64,000 nucleotides of DNA, from the NCBI GenBank assembly GCA_035652815.1, contig DASRDB010000015.1, forward strand, positions 87,105 to 151,104, read 5' to 3'. The notes beneath the pieces were generated by a model. It saw only the letters and a program-made list of their open reading frames with translations, made no database searches and had not been told where the DNA came from. The position numbers were made by a program, and so were the translations under genes. Origin of the DNA: DASRDB01 sp035652815 (lineage in GTDB: Bacteria > Chloroflexota > Ktedonobacteria > Ktedonobacterales > Ktedonobacteraceae). Shown here piece by piece: positions 6,577 to 14,520 of the stretch. Each line of letters starts with the position of its first letter. The stretch's first letter is position 1.

Positions 6577-8664
6577 TCATATACATCTAATAACCTCTCC
6601 GTTAGTACCATCATCCCTCACCTCGTTTCTATCTGTGAAAAAGATTAAATCGTGGCATTCTTCACGCTTGGTATAGGCAAGTGACCAATATTCCTGACCG
6701 CTGAATTCACGCGCTTTGACTGCTCCTCGCATTTTGGCAATTGGCTCTATGCCTATGCCGTATTCTTCCAAAACTTGCACATCTTCACGTGTCATATACG
6801 CATCTAAACGGTGGGACGCTTTCGGGATAAATCGTCTCCCGCATTTGCGCAGGCCCATATTAGAGATAGCGGTTTGTGAAAACTTCGGCAACGCTGCCAA
6901 CACTTCTTCAACTGGCGCATTCCGCTCCGCAAGGGCTTTCAGTGTTGCAATATCTTCAGCAAACCAGTGGTATTTATCCCCTTTGTTGAGCCAAATAATA
7001 CCTCTATCACTCTGCCAGAAGTCCCATTGGACTTCAAAACTCCAGATGTGGTTGGAGCGTGGAGTGAGCAGAATCCCTTTACAAAAGACATTGACGACAT
7101 CTCTAATTTTTGCAGGCGGCAAGCTATCCCAATTTTCTCGTAGCTGCTCTAATCGGCTTAACAGGTCAGGTAACGGGATATACTTTGATGGTTTGCTCAG
7201 TACTGCATTTAGACGGGTTATTTCCGCTTCCCGCTCTGCAACCTTCTCATACTTTTCCTGAATGGTTCGCGGTGACATTTTCGCCCGTATGACGGGATTT
7301 TCCAGATCGTCTAAGATTGCCCGTCGCTGGGTTTCAAGTCCGTCAATGGTTATTTGGATGTGTGCGCGTTTTTTAGCTTCTGCTTCGTATAAAGAACTTG
7401 CCGCTTGTGCATACTCATAACACTTATCATTGAGTAGCACACGGTAGGTAAAGACATCTTTGAACATGGTTTCAACTGTTGCTAAGGGGATAATATCCCG
7501 TCTGTTGGGATGCATACGATTTTCTGTCTCTTTCCAGGCATAACTGATTTCCCCATTATGAGGTGAAACTGAAACAATGCAACCTGGAAACGGACGAAGC
7601 AGCAATCCTTTCAATAGGGTATCGTAACGCTTCTTTTTTTGTTGGGAACGGATGCTCTCCTGTCGTCTGTCTAAAAGGTATTGCACCGTATCCCATATCT
7701 CCCTGGAAACAATCGCTTCATGATTGTGAGGGTATTCTTTACCACCTGTTTTCCATGTACCGATGTAAACAGGGTTGCGCAAGATATTCAGAAGGGTCTT
7801 ATATGTTCCGATACGGTAACCGACTCCTGGAATTTTGATTAGCTCAATTCTGTTATTAAATAAGGGATCGTCGTACCAGGGAAAATGAACAGGTTCCTGT
7901 TCTAATTCATGCAAAAGCGCGAACGCATCTCCATCCAACTCAATCAGGCGTAAAAAGATTTTTTCCTTGACTGCATGCGCATGCTTGGGAAGCACTATGT
8001 ATTTTTTGTAGGTGGGGCTGTGTTTGTTTCTATCTACAGTATATCCGATGTTAATAGCACGGCTATCGTACTTACCTGAATGGGCAGCAAAAGCACGCAT
8101 AGGAATCAGTCGTTTGTTTAACTGTAAGTCGAGAGCCTGCCATGCTAATTTGCAGTCTTCTATGAACTTATCGTAATCTTCCGATATCCACATACTATAA
8201 ATATAGTCGCTGGTGATAATGAGAATTTTCTTTTCGTAACATGCCTTCGCAAAACGGATAACATTCTCTAAAAGCTTGTCACGAAATAACCTGTCAACCA
8301 GAAACACATAGATTGCTTTAATGTAACCGCTTTGTATGTCTTCTAGCAATCTAGTGATGCCTACTCGCTCACCAAGACCTAATCTGCCACTATACGTAAA
8401 GTCTTCAAAGTATTCAATGATAAGCTCTTCATCCCAGCCGTACTGAGAAGCGAGTATTTTGCGTTGTTCTTCAATCTGATAATCTCTGCTCTCGGTCTTG
8501 TTCTCGAACTGGAATAAGGATGATTGTCGCCCATAGAGAGCGATAGGTTCGTTTACAGGAAATTTCACTGGTTCTGCTATCTGGTAGCCTGCTAACCGGT
8601 TTGGCATCGTAATCATGAGATTGCCTTCATCCAGTCTGTTTTTTGTGTGTTCGCTGTTCTGCAT
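6577..8664 (-). CDS. Large serine recombinase (site-specific integrase)
   Basis: This 695-residue enzyme presumably catalyses integration and excision of the element. The N-terminal resolvase domain has the catalytic pattern YGRQSS (Ser about residue 48) and the arginine-bearing DRLFRD segment. A Recombinase domain follows (about residues 210-340, with NPVYIGTW), then a coiled-coil region (about 430-490) and a long C-terminal extension. The expected zinc beta-ribbon region (about 370-400) contains only a single Cys, so zinc binding looks lost. The ATG at 8664 has AGAGGA nine bases upstream. Its stop lies within a few bases of the left end of the element. Confidence 0.9.
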   Translation of the reverse strand: MQNSEHTKNRLDEGNLMITMPNRLAGYQIAEPVKFPVNEPIALYGRQSSLFQFENKTESRDYQIEEQRKILASQYGWDEELIIEYFEDFTYSGRLGLGERVGITRLLEDIQSGYIKAIYVFLVDRLFRDKLLENVIRFAKACYEKKILIITSDYIYSMWISEDYDKFIEDCKLAWQALDLQLNKRLIPMRAFAAHSGKYDSRAINIGYTVDRNKHSPTYKKYIVLPKHAHAVKEKIFLRLIELDGDAFALLHELEQEPVHFPWYDDPLFNNRIELIKIPGVGYRIGTYKTLLNILRNPVYIGTWKTGGKEYPHNHEAIVSREIWDTVQYLLDRRQESIRSQQKKKRYDTLLKGLLLRPFPGCIVSVSPHNGEISYAWKETENRMHPNRRDIIPLATVETMFKDVFTYRVLLNDKCYEYAQAASSLYEAEAKKRAHIQITIDGLETQRRAILDDLENPVIRAKMSPRTIQEKYEKVAEREAEITRLNAVLSKPSKYIPLPDLLSRLEQLRENWDSLPPAKIRDVVNVFCKGILLTPRSNHIWSFEVQWDFWQSDRGIIWLNKGDKYHWFAEDIATLKALAERNAPVEEVLAALPKFSQTAISNMGLRKCGRRFIPKASHRLDAYMTREDVQVLEEYGIGIEPIAKMRGAVKAREFSGQEYWSLAYTKREECHDLIFFTDRNEVRDDGTNGEVIRCI

Positions 8665-8720
8665 GTAAATTATCCTCTTCGTTTTCTCGTACTTCTGCTT
8701 TTTTTTAGTGTTCCTGGCAA

Positions 8721-8978
8721 CTATGAGAGAACTTCCCAGAGTTCTTCAAAGTCGTCGATGTCAAATGCTTCTAACACCTCTTCAATGCTGCTATACTCCT
8801 GTTCCAGCACACCTACGCACGTATCGCGTATCAAGGCCGTCAGTATAACGGTAATGGTCTCACTGCCAGGGTCTTTCTTCACGCAACTGACCCGAACAAT
8901 GGTATGACAGGTAAAAATAGCCTGTTTTCCCTGATCGATGAGGGTTCCTATCTCCTGGTAGCTATAAACGCGCTTCAT
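8721..8978 (-). CDS. Hypothetical element cargo protein (85 aa)
   Basis: An acidic small protein (begins MKRVYSYQEIG, ends DFEELWEVLS) with two Cys around residue 24-32 and a predicted helical acidic tail. Its start codon overlaps the stop of the larger upstream gene (ATGA at 8975-8978), so the two are translationally coupled. I do not recognise the family. It lies between the membrane-anchored cargo gene and the recombinase. Confidence 0.6.
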   Translation of the reverse strand: MKRVYSYQEIGTLIDQGKQAIFTCHTIVRVSCVKKDPGSETITVILTALIRDTCVGVLEQEYSSIEEVLEAFDIDDFEELWEVLS

Positions 8979-10180
8979 GCTTCTGCTCCTATGAGGATTT
9001 CAAAGTGGATATGGCCTGGGTCTTCAGGTAGAGATGCTGGTATAGTTGCGTCTTTAATAAAGCCGGTGCTAAGTAAGTACTTCTTTGCTTGCTCTGGCGT
9101 TTTCCCTGCTATTTTCTGCGCTAAAAACTCCTCGTAGTCCTGTGAAAGTAGATACACCCATGTCCCCCTGATTTGAACCTGGAACGGTGCTACTCTAAGC
9201 ACTTTTGAAGACACCTGGCCTATAAGCTGATAGTTAGCACCTGGGCGGGTCGAGGTAAAGGCTGCATCTATTTTCTTCTGTAGCTCCTGAGTATTATACG
9301 CAATACCGCTGCAGGTATACTTAGCTTGTATTGTTACTGTGCTAGCCTCTTGACCGATGCCATGATCGGCAATTGTAGCAAAGTGACAGTTCTGAGGAAC
9401 AAGATTTTCATTTGGGCGCAAGGTAAAAGCACCGGGTATTTGCTGACTAAGAGTCGTTTTTAATGTTGAGATAAGGCTATCTACATCGGTTTGTGCAACC
9501 GTTTTGAAGTCCCGCTCATCTCTACCGCCTGTAAATTGACTGTTCTTGACTAATACCCCATTTGAGATAGTTGTATTTATATCACCATAAGAAATATTCC
9601 CTTTTTGTCCTGGCTTTATGGCATGTGCTGAGACGGTAGCGATAGAAAATTGTGGTGGCGCTGCTGGTAAAATAGTAACGGTTTCCTCTGTCACTACTTT
9701 TATACCGTCTGCTGCGGTGAAAACCGTTCCAGCATAGATCGTCTGAGATGTAAAGAGGCCGTTATAAAATGTGAGAATTCCTCTTGCCTCGGTAGCGTTC
9801 TGATGGCCGTGACCTGTGGTTTTTCCTGTAGCTTGCTTCGTCAAAGTAACTGGCTGCAACTGCCGAACAGACACAGATAGAGGCGTAGTGATTGTCACAT
9901 GTTTAGAAAGAGGAACAATGGTGATTGTCACTGTTGGATAGGTGACAATTCCTAGAATTGCTCCTCCAACAAAAGAGAAAAACATCACAAGAACAAGCCA
10001 TATTGCAGGCCAGCAAATTTCTTGTGGCTGGTGTAGTGGTATAGTATCGAGTTTGCTATACTCTCGCCTGAAAATAGTCTCAATGTCGTCTGAAAATTCG
10101 TCGTCGTCCTCTTGTTGCAAGTGGTTGGTATCTTGTACCTGCTGAGTAAGTTTCTGCTCCTGCTCGTCCTGTACTTGCAT
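8975..10180 (-). CDS. Membrane-anchored baseplate J-like protein
   Basis: The protein has an acidic, Gln-rich cytoplasmic N-terminus, one membrane helix (about residues 58-80) and a large extracytoplasmic beta-rich part. The region with ARGILTFYNG, then YAGTVFTAADG and a Val/Thr-rich stretch resembles the baseplate J/gp47-like fold of contractile injection machines, here fused to a membrane anchor. I infer a surface or envelope role; no other phage-tail genes are present. The start at 10180 (MQVQDEQ) follows a GGAGAGAG site; a GTG four codons earlier is an alternative. Confidence 0.6.
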   Translation of the reverse strand: MQVQDEQEQKLTQQVQDTNHLQQEDDDEFSDDIETIFRREYSKLDTIPLHQPQEICWPAIWLVLVMFFSFVGGAILGIVTYPTVTITIVPLSKHVTITTPLSVSVRQLQPVTLTKQATGKTTGHGHQNATEARGILTFYNGLFTSQTIYAGTVFTAADGIKVVTEETVTILPAAPPQFSIATVSAHAIKPGQKGNISYGDINTTISNGVLVKNSQFTGGRDERDFKTVAQTDVDSLISTLKTTLSQQIPGAFTLRPNENLVPQNCHFATIADHGIGQEASTVTIQAKYTCSGIAYNTQELQKKIDAAFTSTRPGANYQLIGQVSSKVLRVAPFQVQIRGTWVYLLSQDYEEFLAQKIAGKTPEQAKKYLLSTGFIKDATIPASLPEDPGHIHFEILIGAEA

Positions 10181-10228
10181 GGCTCTCTCCACAAAACAGA
10201 ACGAGAAGCGGCATTGCTGCCGCTCCTC

Positions 10229-10951
10229 TTATGCCTGACCGACGAATTGCTTCCCATTATTGAGGAAGACGAGCGTATAACTGCTCGTCTCATCTCCCAC
10301 TTTAATCAGCATGTCTATGCGCCCGTCATGGTTTACATCACGGAACGCCAAGGTGACAGGCGTGGTACTGTCGTTATTCCTGGCGACGTAGTAGATCGCA
10401 TCATCTTTCGGGTTCGTTGGGTTGATTTGCACCACCACAATCAACCCATTCAAGTTCATCGCCGCGAAGTGATCTGGATAGGCCTGGCTGTCACCTAACC
10501 CAACAAACTGATCGGTTTGGAAGGTCCGAGGCATCCCATAGGTCCAGCCTTCTTGCATTCCATGCCACCACGCGCCAACAACTGACACGACCATCCACCC
10601 TAATGCGCCGATGAGAAGGACACACAGGATGAGCCAGATCAACCACCCAGCATGACGCTCTGGTAGTCGGCGCGTCTCTGGCGCATAGGTACGCCTCAGC
10701 GCGTTGGTTGGTCTTTTCGGTGGGGTTGAATCATCGTAGTCGTAGCCGTCCCTTTCTTCCATCAGGTCATCGTCTACCACAGGTGGAGGTGTCCGTTTGA
10801 CCCGGCTGGCAGTGTACGGCGACTCGGCTGTAAACGTTCTCCCGTTCGTGCGTCTCGCGGCTAACTCCTCTTGGGTAGCCGTTCTGCGCCGGATAGGAGG
10901 GTCATAGCTGTAGGTCTGTTTGGGGTCTGGCTGTTGGTGTTGTTTTTGCAT
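10229..10951 (-). CDS. Membrane-anchored hypothetical protein with VCBS/FG-GAP-like segment
   Basis: The 240-residue product has a long charged, Pro/Arg-rich cytoplasmic segment, one Leu/Ile/Val/Trp-rich membrane helix (about residues 105-130) and an external domain. The external part contains DVNHDGRIDMLI, a calcium-loop-like pattern found in FG-GAP/VCBS repeats and dockerin-like loops. The start at 10951 (MQKQHQQ) is preceded by AGGGGGAAG; the 11 extra upstream codons are unlikely. It lies 48 bases before the baseplate-like gene in the same orientation. Function is unknown. Confidence 0.6.
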   Translation of the reverse strand: MQKQHQQPDPKQTYSYDPPIRRRTATQEELAARRTNGRTFTAESPYTASRVKRTPPPVVDDDLMEERDGYDYDDSTPPKRPTNALRRTYAPETRRLPERHAGWLIWLILCVLLIGALGWMVVSVVGAWWHGMQEGWTYGMPRTFQTDQFVGLGDSQAYPDHFAAMNLNGLIVVVQINPTNPKDDAIYYVARNNDSTTPVTLAFRDVNHDGRIDMLIKVGDETSSYTLVFLNNGKQFVGQA

Positions 10952-10961
10952 CGCTTCCCCC

Positions 10962-11162
10962 TTACAGCATCTTGCCCGCGACAAAGTCCGTGGCTTCCTC
11001 TGGTGTCAACAGACCGTCTTCCACAAATTGCGCGACCTGAGCGATGTTGTCAGCGTCTTCATGACATGGACACGATGCTTCAGGACAAAATGGATTTTCT
11101 AACGTATGGGGTAAATACTCCTCTTCCACAGGGACAACTATAGAGAAATTATCGGGGATCAT
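10962..11162 (-). CDS. Hypothetical small Cys-containing acidic protein (66 aa)
   Basis: Starts at the ATG at 11162 (MIPDNFSIVV) after an AGGAGAGGG site. It contains a Cys cluster (CPEASCPCHEDAD) and a C-terminal helix with LTPEEATDFVAGK. The three Cys and a His might bind a metal. It is the first gene of the minus-strand cargo run, 10 bases before the next start. I do not recognise the family. Confidence 0.55.
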   Translation of the reverse strand: MIPDNFSIVVPVEEEYLPHTLENPFCPEASCPCHEDADNIAQVAQFVEDGLLTPEEATDFVAGKML

Positions 11163-11192
11163 GTGGTTTTCCCTCTCCTGGTCTTGACTATG

Positions 11193-11290
11193 GGGCTTCC
11201 ACATGCGTTCAATGCGTATGGAAGCCCAAACTACCTGACAGGGTATGTGTGGTTTTCTCGCTGGCTCTCATGTTGCCGCATGGGAGCCAG
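11193..11290. repeat. Two adjacent hairpins in the divergent intergenic region of the element
   Basis: GGGCTTCCA (11193-11201) pairs with TGGAAGCCC (11219-11227), and CTGGCTCTCATG (11261-11272) pairs with 11279-11290 with one G-T wobble. They lie just upstream of the minus-strand cargo operon. They could be operators, an RNA leader structure or recombination-associated sites. No gene is seen between 11163 and 11501. Confidence 0.5.
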
Positions 11291-11440
11291 AACAGTATCA
11301 CCCTCTTTCTTTGATTTTCACTCTCACCAACCTTCTTGAACCTAATTATATATCATGCTTTGATATTTTTCAAGCTTTATTTCACCATATACCTTTATTC
11401 CGTACTGTTCATGATTGAATGGTGTGGAATAAAGCCAGTG

Positions 11441-11469
11441 TTGACCTATTATCACCAGGACACTATAAT
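11441..11469 (+). promoter_or_regulatory. Sigma-70 type promoter for the excisionase-like gene
   Basis: TTGACC at 11441-11446 and TATAAT at 11464-11469 are spaced by 17 bases. AAGGAG follows at 11485-11490 and the ATG at 11502. Confidence 0.75.
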
Positions 11470-11501
11470 GGTTGCAAATATGGTAAGGAGCGTCTTTGCC
11501 T

Positions 11502-11702
11502 ATGTCAAAACAACAAGATGAGCAAATGCTTACCGTGAAGCAAGTTGCTCAACGAATAAATGTCGATGAGGCGACAGTGCGCCGATGGATTCAAGCTGGT
11601 GAATTACGGGCGGTCAATATAGGTCGCATTCGTCCTGAATATCGTATTCGTCCTTCTGATCTCGATGAGTTTATTTCAAGCAGAGAAACAGATAGAGGCT
11701 GA
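11502..11702 (+). CDS. Excisionase/MerR-like helix-turn-helix protein
   Basis: The 66-residue protein carries a single winged helix-turn-helix of the excisionase (HTH_17) type: LTVKQVAQRINVDEATVRRW is followed by a short wing (GRIRPEYRIRPSDLDEF). Such proteins bind att-site DNA or act as small repressors. In this position, at the far end of an element with a serine integrase, a recombination directionality factor is the best guess, though a simple regulator is possible. A near-consensus promoter and an AAGGAG site precede it, and a terminator follows. Confidence 0.8.
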   Translation: MSKQQDEQMLTVKQVAQRINVDEATVRRWIQAGELRAVNIGRIRPEYRIRPSDLDEFISSRETDRG

Positions 11703-11723
11703 TTTCTTCCAGGTTCACAATAC

Positions 11724-11749
11724 AAAAGGGCTGTTTATGCCCTTTTTTT
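11724..11749 (+). terminator. Rho-independent terminator
   Basis: AAAAGGGC (11724-11731) pairs with GCCCTTTT (11739-11746), followed by more T. It ends the excisionase-like transcript before the element's right end. Confidence 0.85.
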
Positions 11750-11775
11750 GTTGGTATTTTTCTCTAGGGAGAGAC

Positions 11776-11797
11776 AAGTAAGAGAAGCTTCTTACTT
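11776..11797. other. Imperfect palindrome at right element junction (candidate att site)
   Basis: The 22 bases are an imperfect dyad centred on AAGCTT (AAGTAAGAG against CTTACTT). The MFS reading frame resumes inside it, at CTTCTTACT. Serine integrase attachment sites are imperfect palindromes around a short core, so this is a reasonable candidate for the recombined right end. Confidence 0.35.
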
Positions 11798-13197
11798 CAA
11801 CCACTACAGTGCCCATCTATGGTAAACTTGCCGACCTGTACGGGCGCAAGCCGCTTTTCCTTTTCGGTACTGCTCTCTTCCTGCTTGGTTCGGCTGCCTG
11901 TGGCGCGGCGCAATCGATGGAACAACTCATCGTATTTCGCGCTATTCAGGGACTTGGTGCGGGCGCGGTGATGCCAATTGTGCTGACTATCATCGGCGAT
12001 ATCTTTGCGCTGGAGGAGCGTGCTCGCGTGCAGGGGCTCTTTAGTGGTGTATGGGGAGTATCGAGCATTATTGGTCCAGCTATTGGCGGCGTCATTGTTG
12101 ACCATTTCACGTGGCGCTGGGTCTTTTATATTAACGTTCCCTTTGGTCTGCTCTCCGGCCTGCTGCTGATTTTCTTCTTTAAAGAGCAGGTTGAACACAA
12201 AAAACGCTCGATTGACTATGCTGGCACGCTGCTTTTGACGGGGGGTATTGTCGCGCTGCTTTTCGCCTTGCTTCAGGGAGGTGTATCCTGGGCATGGCTT
12301 TCTCTACCGAGTATAGGGCTTTTTGTGGCCTCTATCGTCCTGATTGTCCTGTTTGTAGCGCAGGAAAACCGAACGCTCGAACCTGTGCTGCCGCTAACCC
12401 TTTTCCGCAATCGGATCATCAGTGTTTCGAGCATTGGTGGTCTGGTTCTCGGCGTGATCCTCTTTGGAATTTCATCGTATGTCCCGCTCTTTGTGCAGGG
12501 TGTTGATGGTGGTACCGCGACGAACGCGGGTATTGTGCTGGTTCCGTTCCTGGTCGCCTGGCCCATAACTGCGACGCTCAGTGGTAAAATGATAATTCGC
12601 TATGGCTATCGTATTACTGCCCTTGCGGGAGCCATCCTTGCCGTAATTGGTACTGGCATGGTCACGCTTTTCAATGCTGGTACCAATCTTCCGTTTATCA
12701 TCGTCTCCATGCTCTCTATAGGTGCCGGGCTTGGCTTGATGAGTACCGCCTTCATCATCTCTGTACAGAATGCAGTTCCCTGGAATTTGCGCGGCGTGGC
12801 GACGGCTTCGACGCAATTTGTGCGCACCATCGGTGGCACCCTCGGAGTTGCCCTCATGGGAACCATTCTCAACATCCAGATGGCAGTCAACTTTTCGCCG
12901 GTCTTCACTCGTTTTTCCGATGTCGTAGCCCGTCTGCCCAGGAACATCGCGCCTTCGAATGTATTGCTCACGCCATCGGTGCGCCAATCGCTGGCCGCCG
13001 ATTTCCTGCAACAGCTCCAGGCCGCCCTTGCGCACAGTCTCCTCTGGGTCTACCTGCTCATCTTTGCCATCGCGGTCGCTGGTCTGGCTATGATGTTTTT
13101 CCTGCCTGGAGGAAAAGCGGATCAGTATACATATAAGGGTGAAAGTGAAACAGAGGAGATACCTGCAAATGTCGAGGAAATTACAACCTTTGGATAA
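11788..13197 (+). pseudogene. 3' fragment of interrupted DHA2-type MFS exporter
   Basis: The frame resumes at LLTSTTTVPIYGKLADLYGRK (split here as LLTSTTT, then VPIYGKLADLYGRK), which is the end of helix 2 and the loop 2-3 signature of EmrB/QacA-like exporters. It continues through the remaining helices to a normal C-terminus with no other damage. An ATG-less GTG at 11809 could be used, but a product lacking helices 1-2 is unlikely to work. Compared with family layout, some 25 codons between GTAL and LLTS are missing from both fragments, so the insertion was accompanied by loss of target sequence. Confidence 0.85.
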
Positions 13198-13208
13198 ACA
13201 TCCAGCTT

Positions 13209-13661
13209 TTATTTTGCTCCATTCTCCTTTTGCCGCGCATAGCTGAAAGTGCCAAGCGCCTTCGCGATAGCCTGTCTTTCGCCGTTGACGATGTTGTAGA
13301 CGGTGGCTTCCAGTACGGCTGTGGAACGGCCCTGGTGAAGGATGATGCCTTCCGCCAGCAGTTCTCCTGTGCGTACAGGCAGCATGAAATTGATCTTAGC
13401 TTCAACTGTGCCGAAGGGGGTGCCCTCTGGCAGTACTGAAAGCAGCGCCATCGACATGGCGCTGTCAGCCAGGGTGAAAATGACGCCGCCGTGTACAATC
13501 TGCTGTGGGTGCATCAGCCGCTCATCGACCGAGATGCTGACCCGGCCAACTCCGGATTCGGCGGCTTCAATTTTCATGCCAAGCAGGTGCAGGATGCCAA
13601 ACTGGCTTTTATCCTGCATCCAGCGATCAATGGGCGCATTTGTCTGTTCGTGTTGTGTCAC
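13209..13661 (-). CDS. PaaI-type hotdog-fold thioesterase
   Basis: A 150-residue single hotdog-domain protein. The signature HGGVIFTLADSAMSMA (about residues 57-72) contains the HGG motif and the downstream Asp expected of PaaI/YbgC-like acyl-CoA thioesterases. The family hydrolyses acyl- or phenylacyl-CoA thioesters in the cytoplasm. It is two bases downstream of smpB and probably co-transcribed. Its end faces the MFS fragment across 11 bases. The exact substrate is not evident. Confidence 0.85.
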   Translation of the reverse strand: MTQHEQTNAPIDRWMQDKSQFGILHLLGMKIEAAESGVGRVSISVDERLMHPQQIVHGGVIFTLADSAMSMALLSVLPEGTPFGTVEAKINFMLPVRTGELLAEGIILHQGRSTAVLEATVYNIVNGERQAIAKALGTFSYARQKENGAK

Positions 13662-13663
13662 TG

Positions 13664-14164
13664 TTATCTCCTTCGCGCGATTCGATCAAGCTCGCGTTTC
13701 ACATCGCGTTGGGCTATTGCCTCGCGCTTATCGTATAGTTTCTTACCGCGACACAGCCCTATTTCTACCTTTGCTCTGCCTCCCTTGAGATAGAGCTTAA
13801 GCGGTATGAGCGTCATCCCTTTCGCGGCCACCTTTGCTTGTAGCTGGTTGATCTCGCGTCGGTGCAGGAGCAGCTTGCGGTTGCGCATAGGCTCGTGGTT
13901 GTAGTAGGTACCATGTTCGTAGGCCGCGATATGGGCGTTTTCCAACCACATCTCGCCATTACGGATAATAGCATAGGAGCCGCGCAGGTTCACCTTGCCC
14001 TCACGAATCGACTTGATTTCGGTTCCCATCAAGGCAATACCCGCTTCGACTGTGCGCTCGACGAAGTAATCGTGATAGGCCTGGCGATTGACGGTAATCA
14101 CCTTGATTGGCTCATTTTTGGGAGGCGATTTTTCTTGCTGGCTGTGCGCCGTTTGTTTCGCCAT
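13664..14164 (-). CDS. smpB: SsrA-binding protein SmpB
   Basis: SmpB binds tmRNA and delivers it to stalled ribosomes in trans-translation. The 166-residue protein has the conserved beta-barrel core (AGIALMGTEIKSIREG, then NLRGSYA), the ENAHIAAYEHG segment and the C-terminal basic tail (KKLYDKRE, ending RIARRR). It has a longer N-terminal extension of about 20 residues rich in Gln/Lys/Pro. AAGGAG precedes the start. No tmRNA gene was recognised in the neighbouring sequence. Confidence 0.95.
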   Translation of the reverse strand: MAKQTAHSQQEKSPPKNEPIKVITVNRQAYHDYFVERTVEAGIALMGTEIKSIREGKVNLRGSYAIIRNGEMWLENAHIAAYEHGTYYNHEPMRNRKLLLHRREINQLQAKVAAKGMTLIPLKLYLKGGRAKVEIGLCRGKKLYDKREAIAQRDVKRELDRIARRR

Positions 14165-14520
14165 TGAAAAACTCCTTTTTATGGACGTCTATCTGTCGCT
14201 ATTGACTATTCAAGTCCTGCGACAGGAACACTGCATGTGCTTGTGTTGCATGCAGGACGATGAGAAACCCTCACCGTTGGCCTGTCAACTGTAATGTACC
14301 CCCTGGCTTCTGCCTTGAAAGGCCTGTAGCTTGATAAGGAGATAGTCTGAACAGTTGTCGGCACGTTTATCATACAACACCTCGGCAAGCTCGTCGAGGG
14401 GAATGGTGTGCAGAGTGTTACCCTCACCAGAAGTGGTAAGCGTCAAGAGTTTGATGTACAGTATTGAATGAGGAAGAACGTAGCAGGGTGAAAGAGCTTC
14501 GTTCAGAGAAAGGTGCGCGC
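14165..14520. other. Intergenic region, no gene seen
   Basis: About 350 bases between divergent smpB and the MMPL exporter gene. No convincing ORF, tRNA or tmRNA was found. A short inverted repeat around GCATG lies near 14230-14250. Promoters for both flanking genes are expected here but none matches consensus well. Confidence 0.4.

Larger units (their letters stand above)
6575..11787. mobile_element. Integrative element with large serine recombinase, inserted in an MFS gene
   Basis: About 5.2 kb separates the two halves of one MFS coding sequence. Inside are a large serine recombinase at the left end, four co-oriented cargo ORFs and, divergently transcribed at the right end, an excisionase-like helix-turn-helix gene. 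The sequence inside is visibly more AT-rich than the flanks in places (for example 11330-11480). No long direct repeats mark the ends; at the right junction there is a 22-bp imperfect palindrome (11776-11797). No replication or conjugation genes were recognised. Ends are estimated from where MFS similarity stops and restarts and may be off by several bases. Confidence 0.85.

Noticed and set aside
11336..11521. 61-codon frame in the AT-rich part of the element
   Set aside because: No ribosome binding site; it overlaps the promoter and start of the excisionase-like gene, and its hydrophobic look follows from AT-rich codons.
13230..13788. Plus-strand frames across the thioesterase and smpB genes
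   Set aside because: They are shadows of well-supported minus-strand genes.
14165..14463. Possible tmRNA next to smpB
   Set aside because: No tRNA-like ends, no tag reading frame and no CCA were found in the region.
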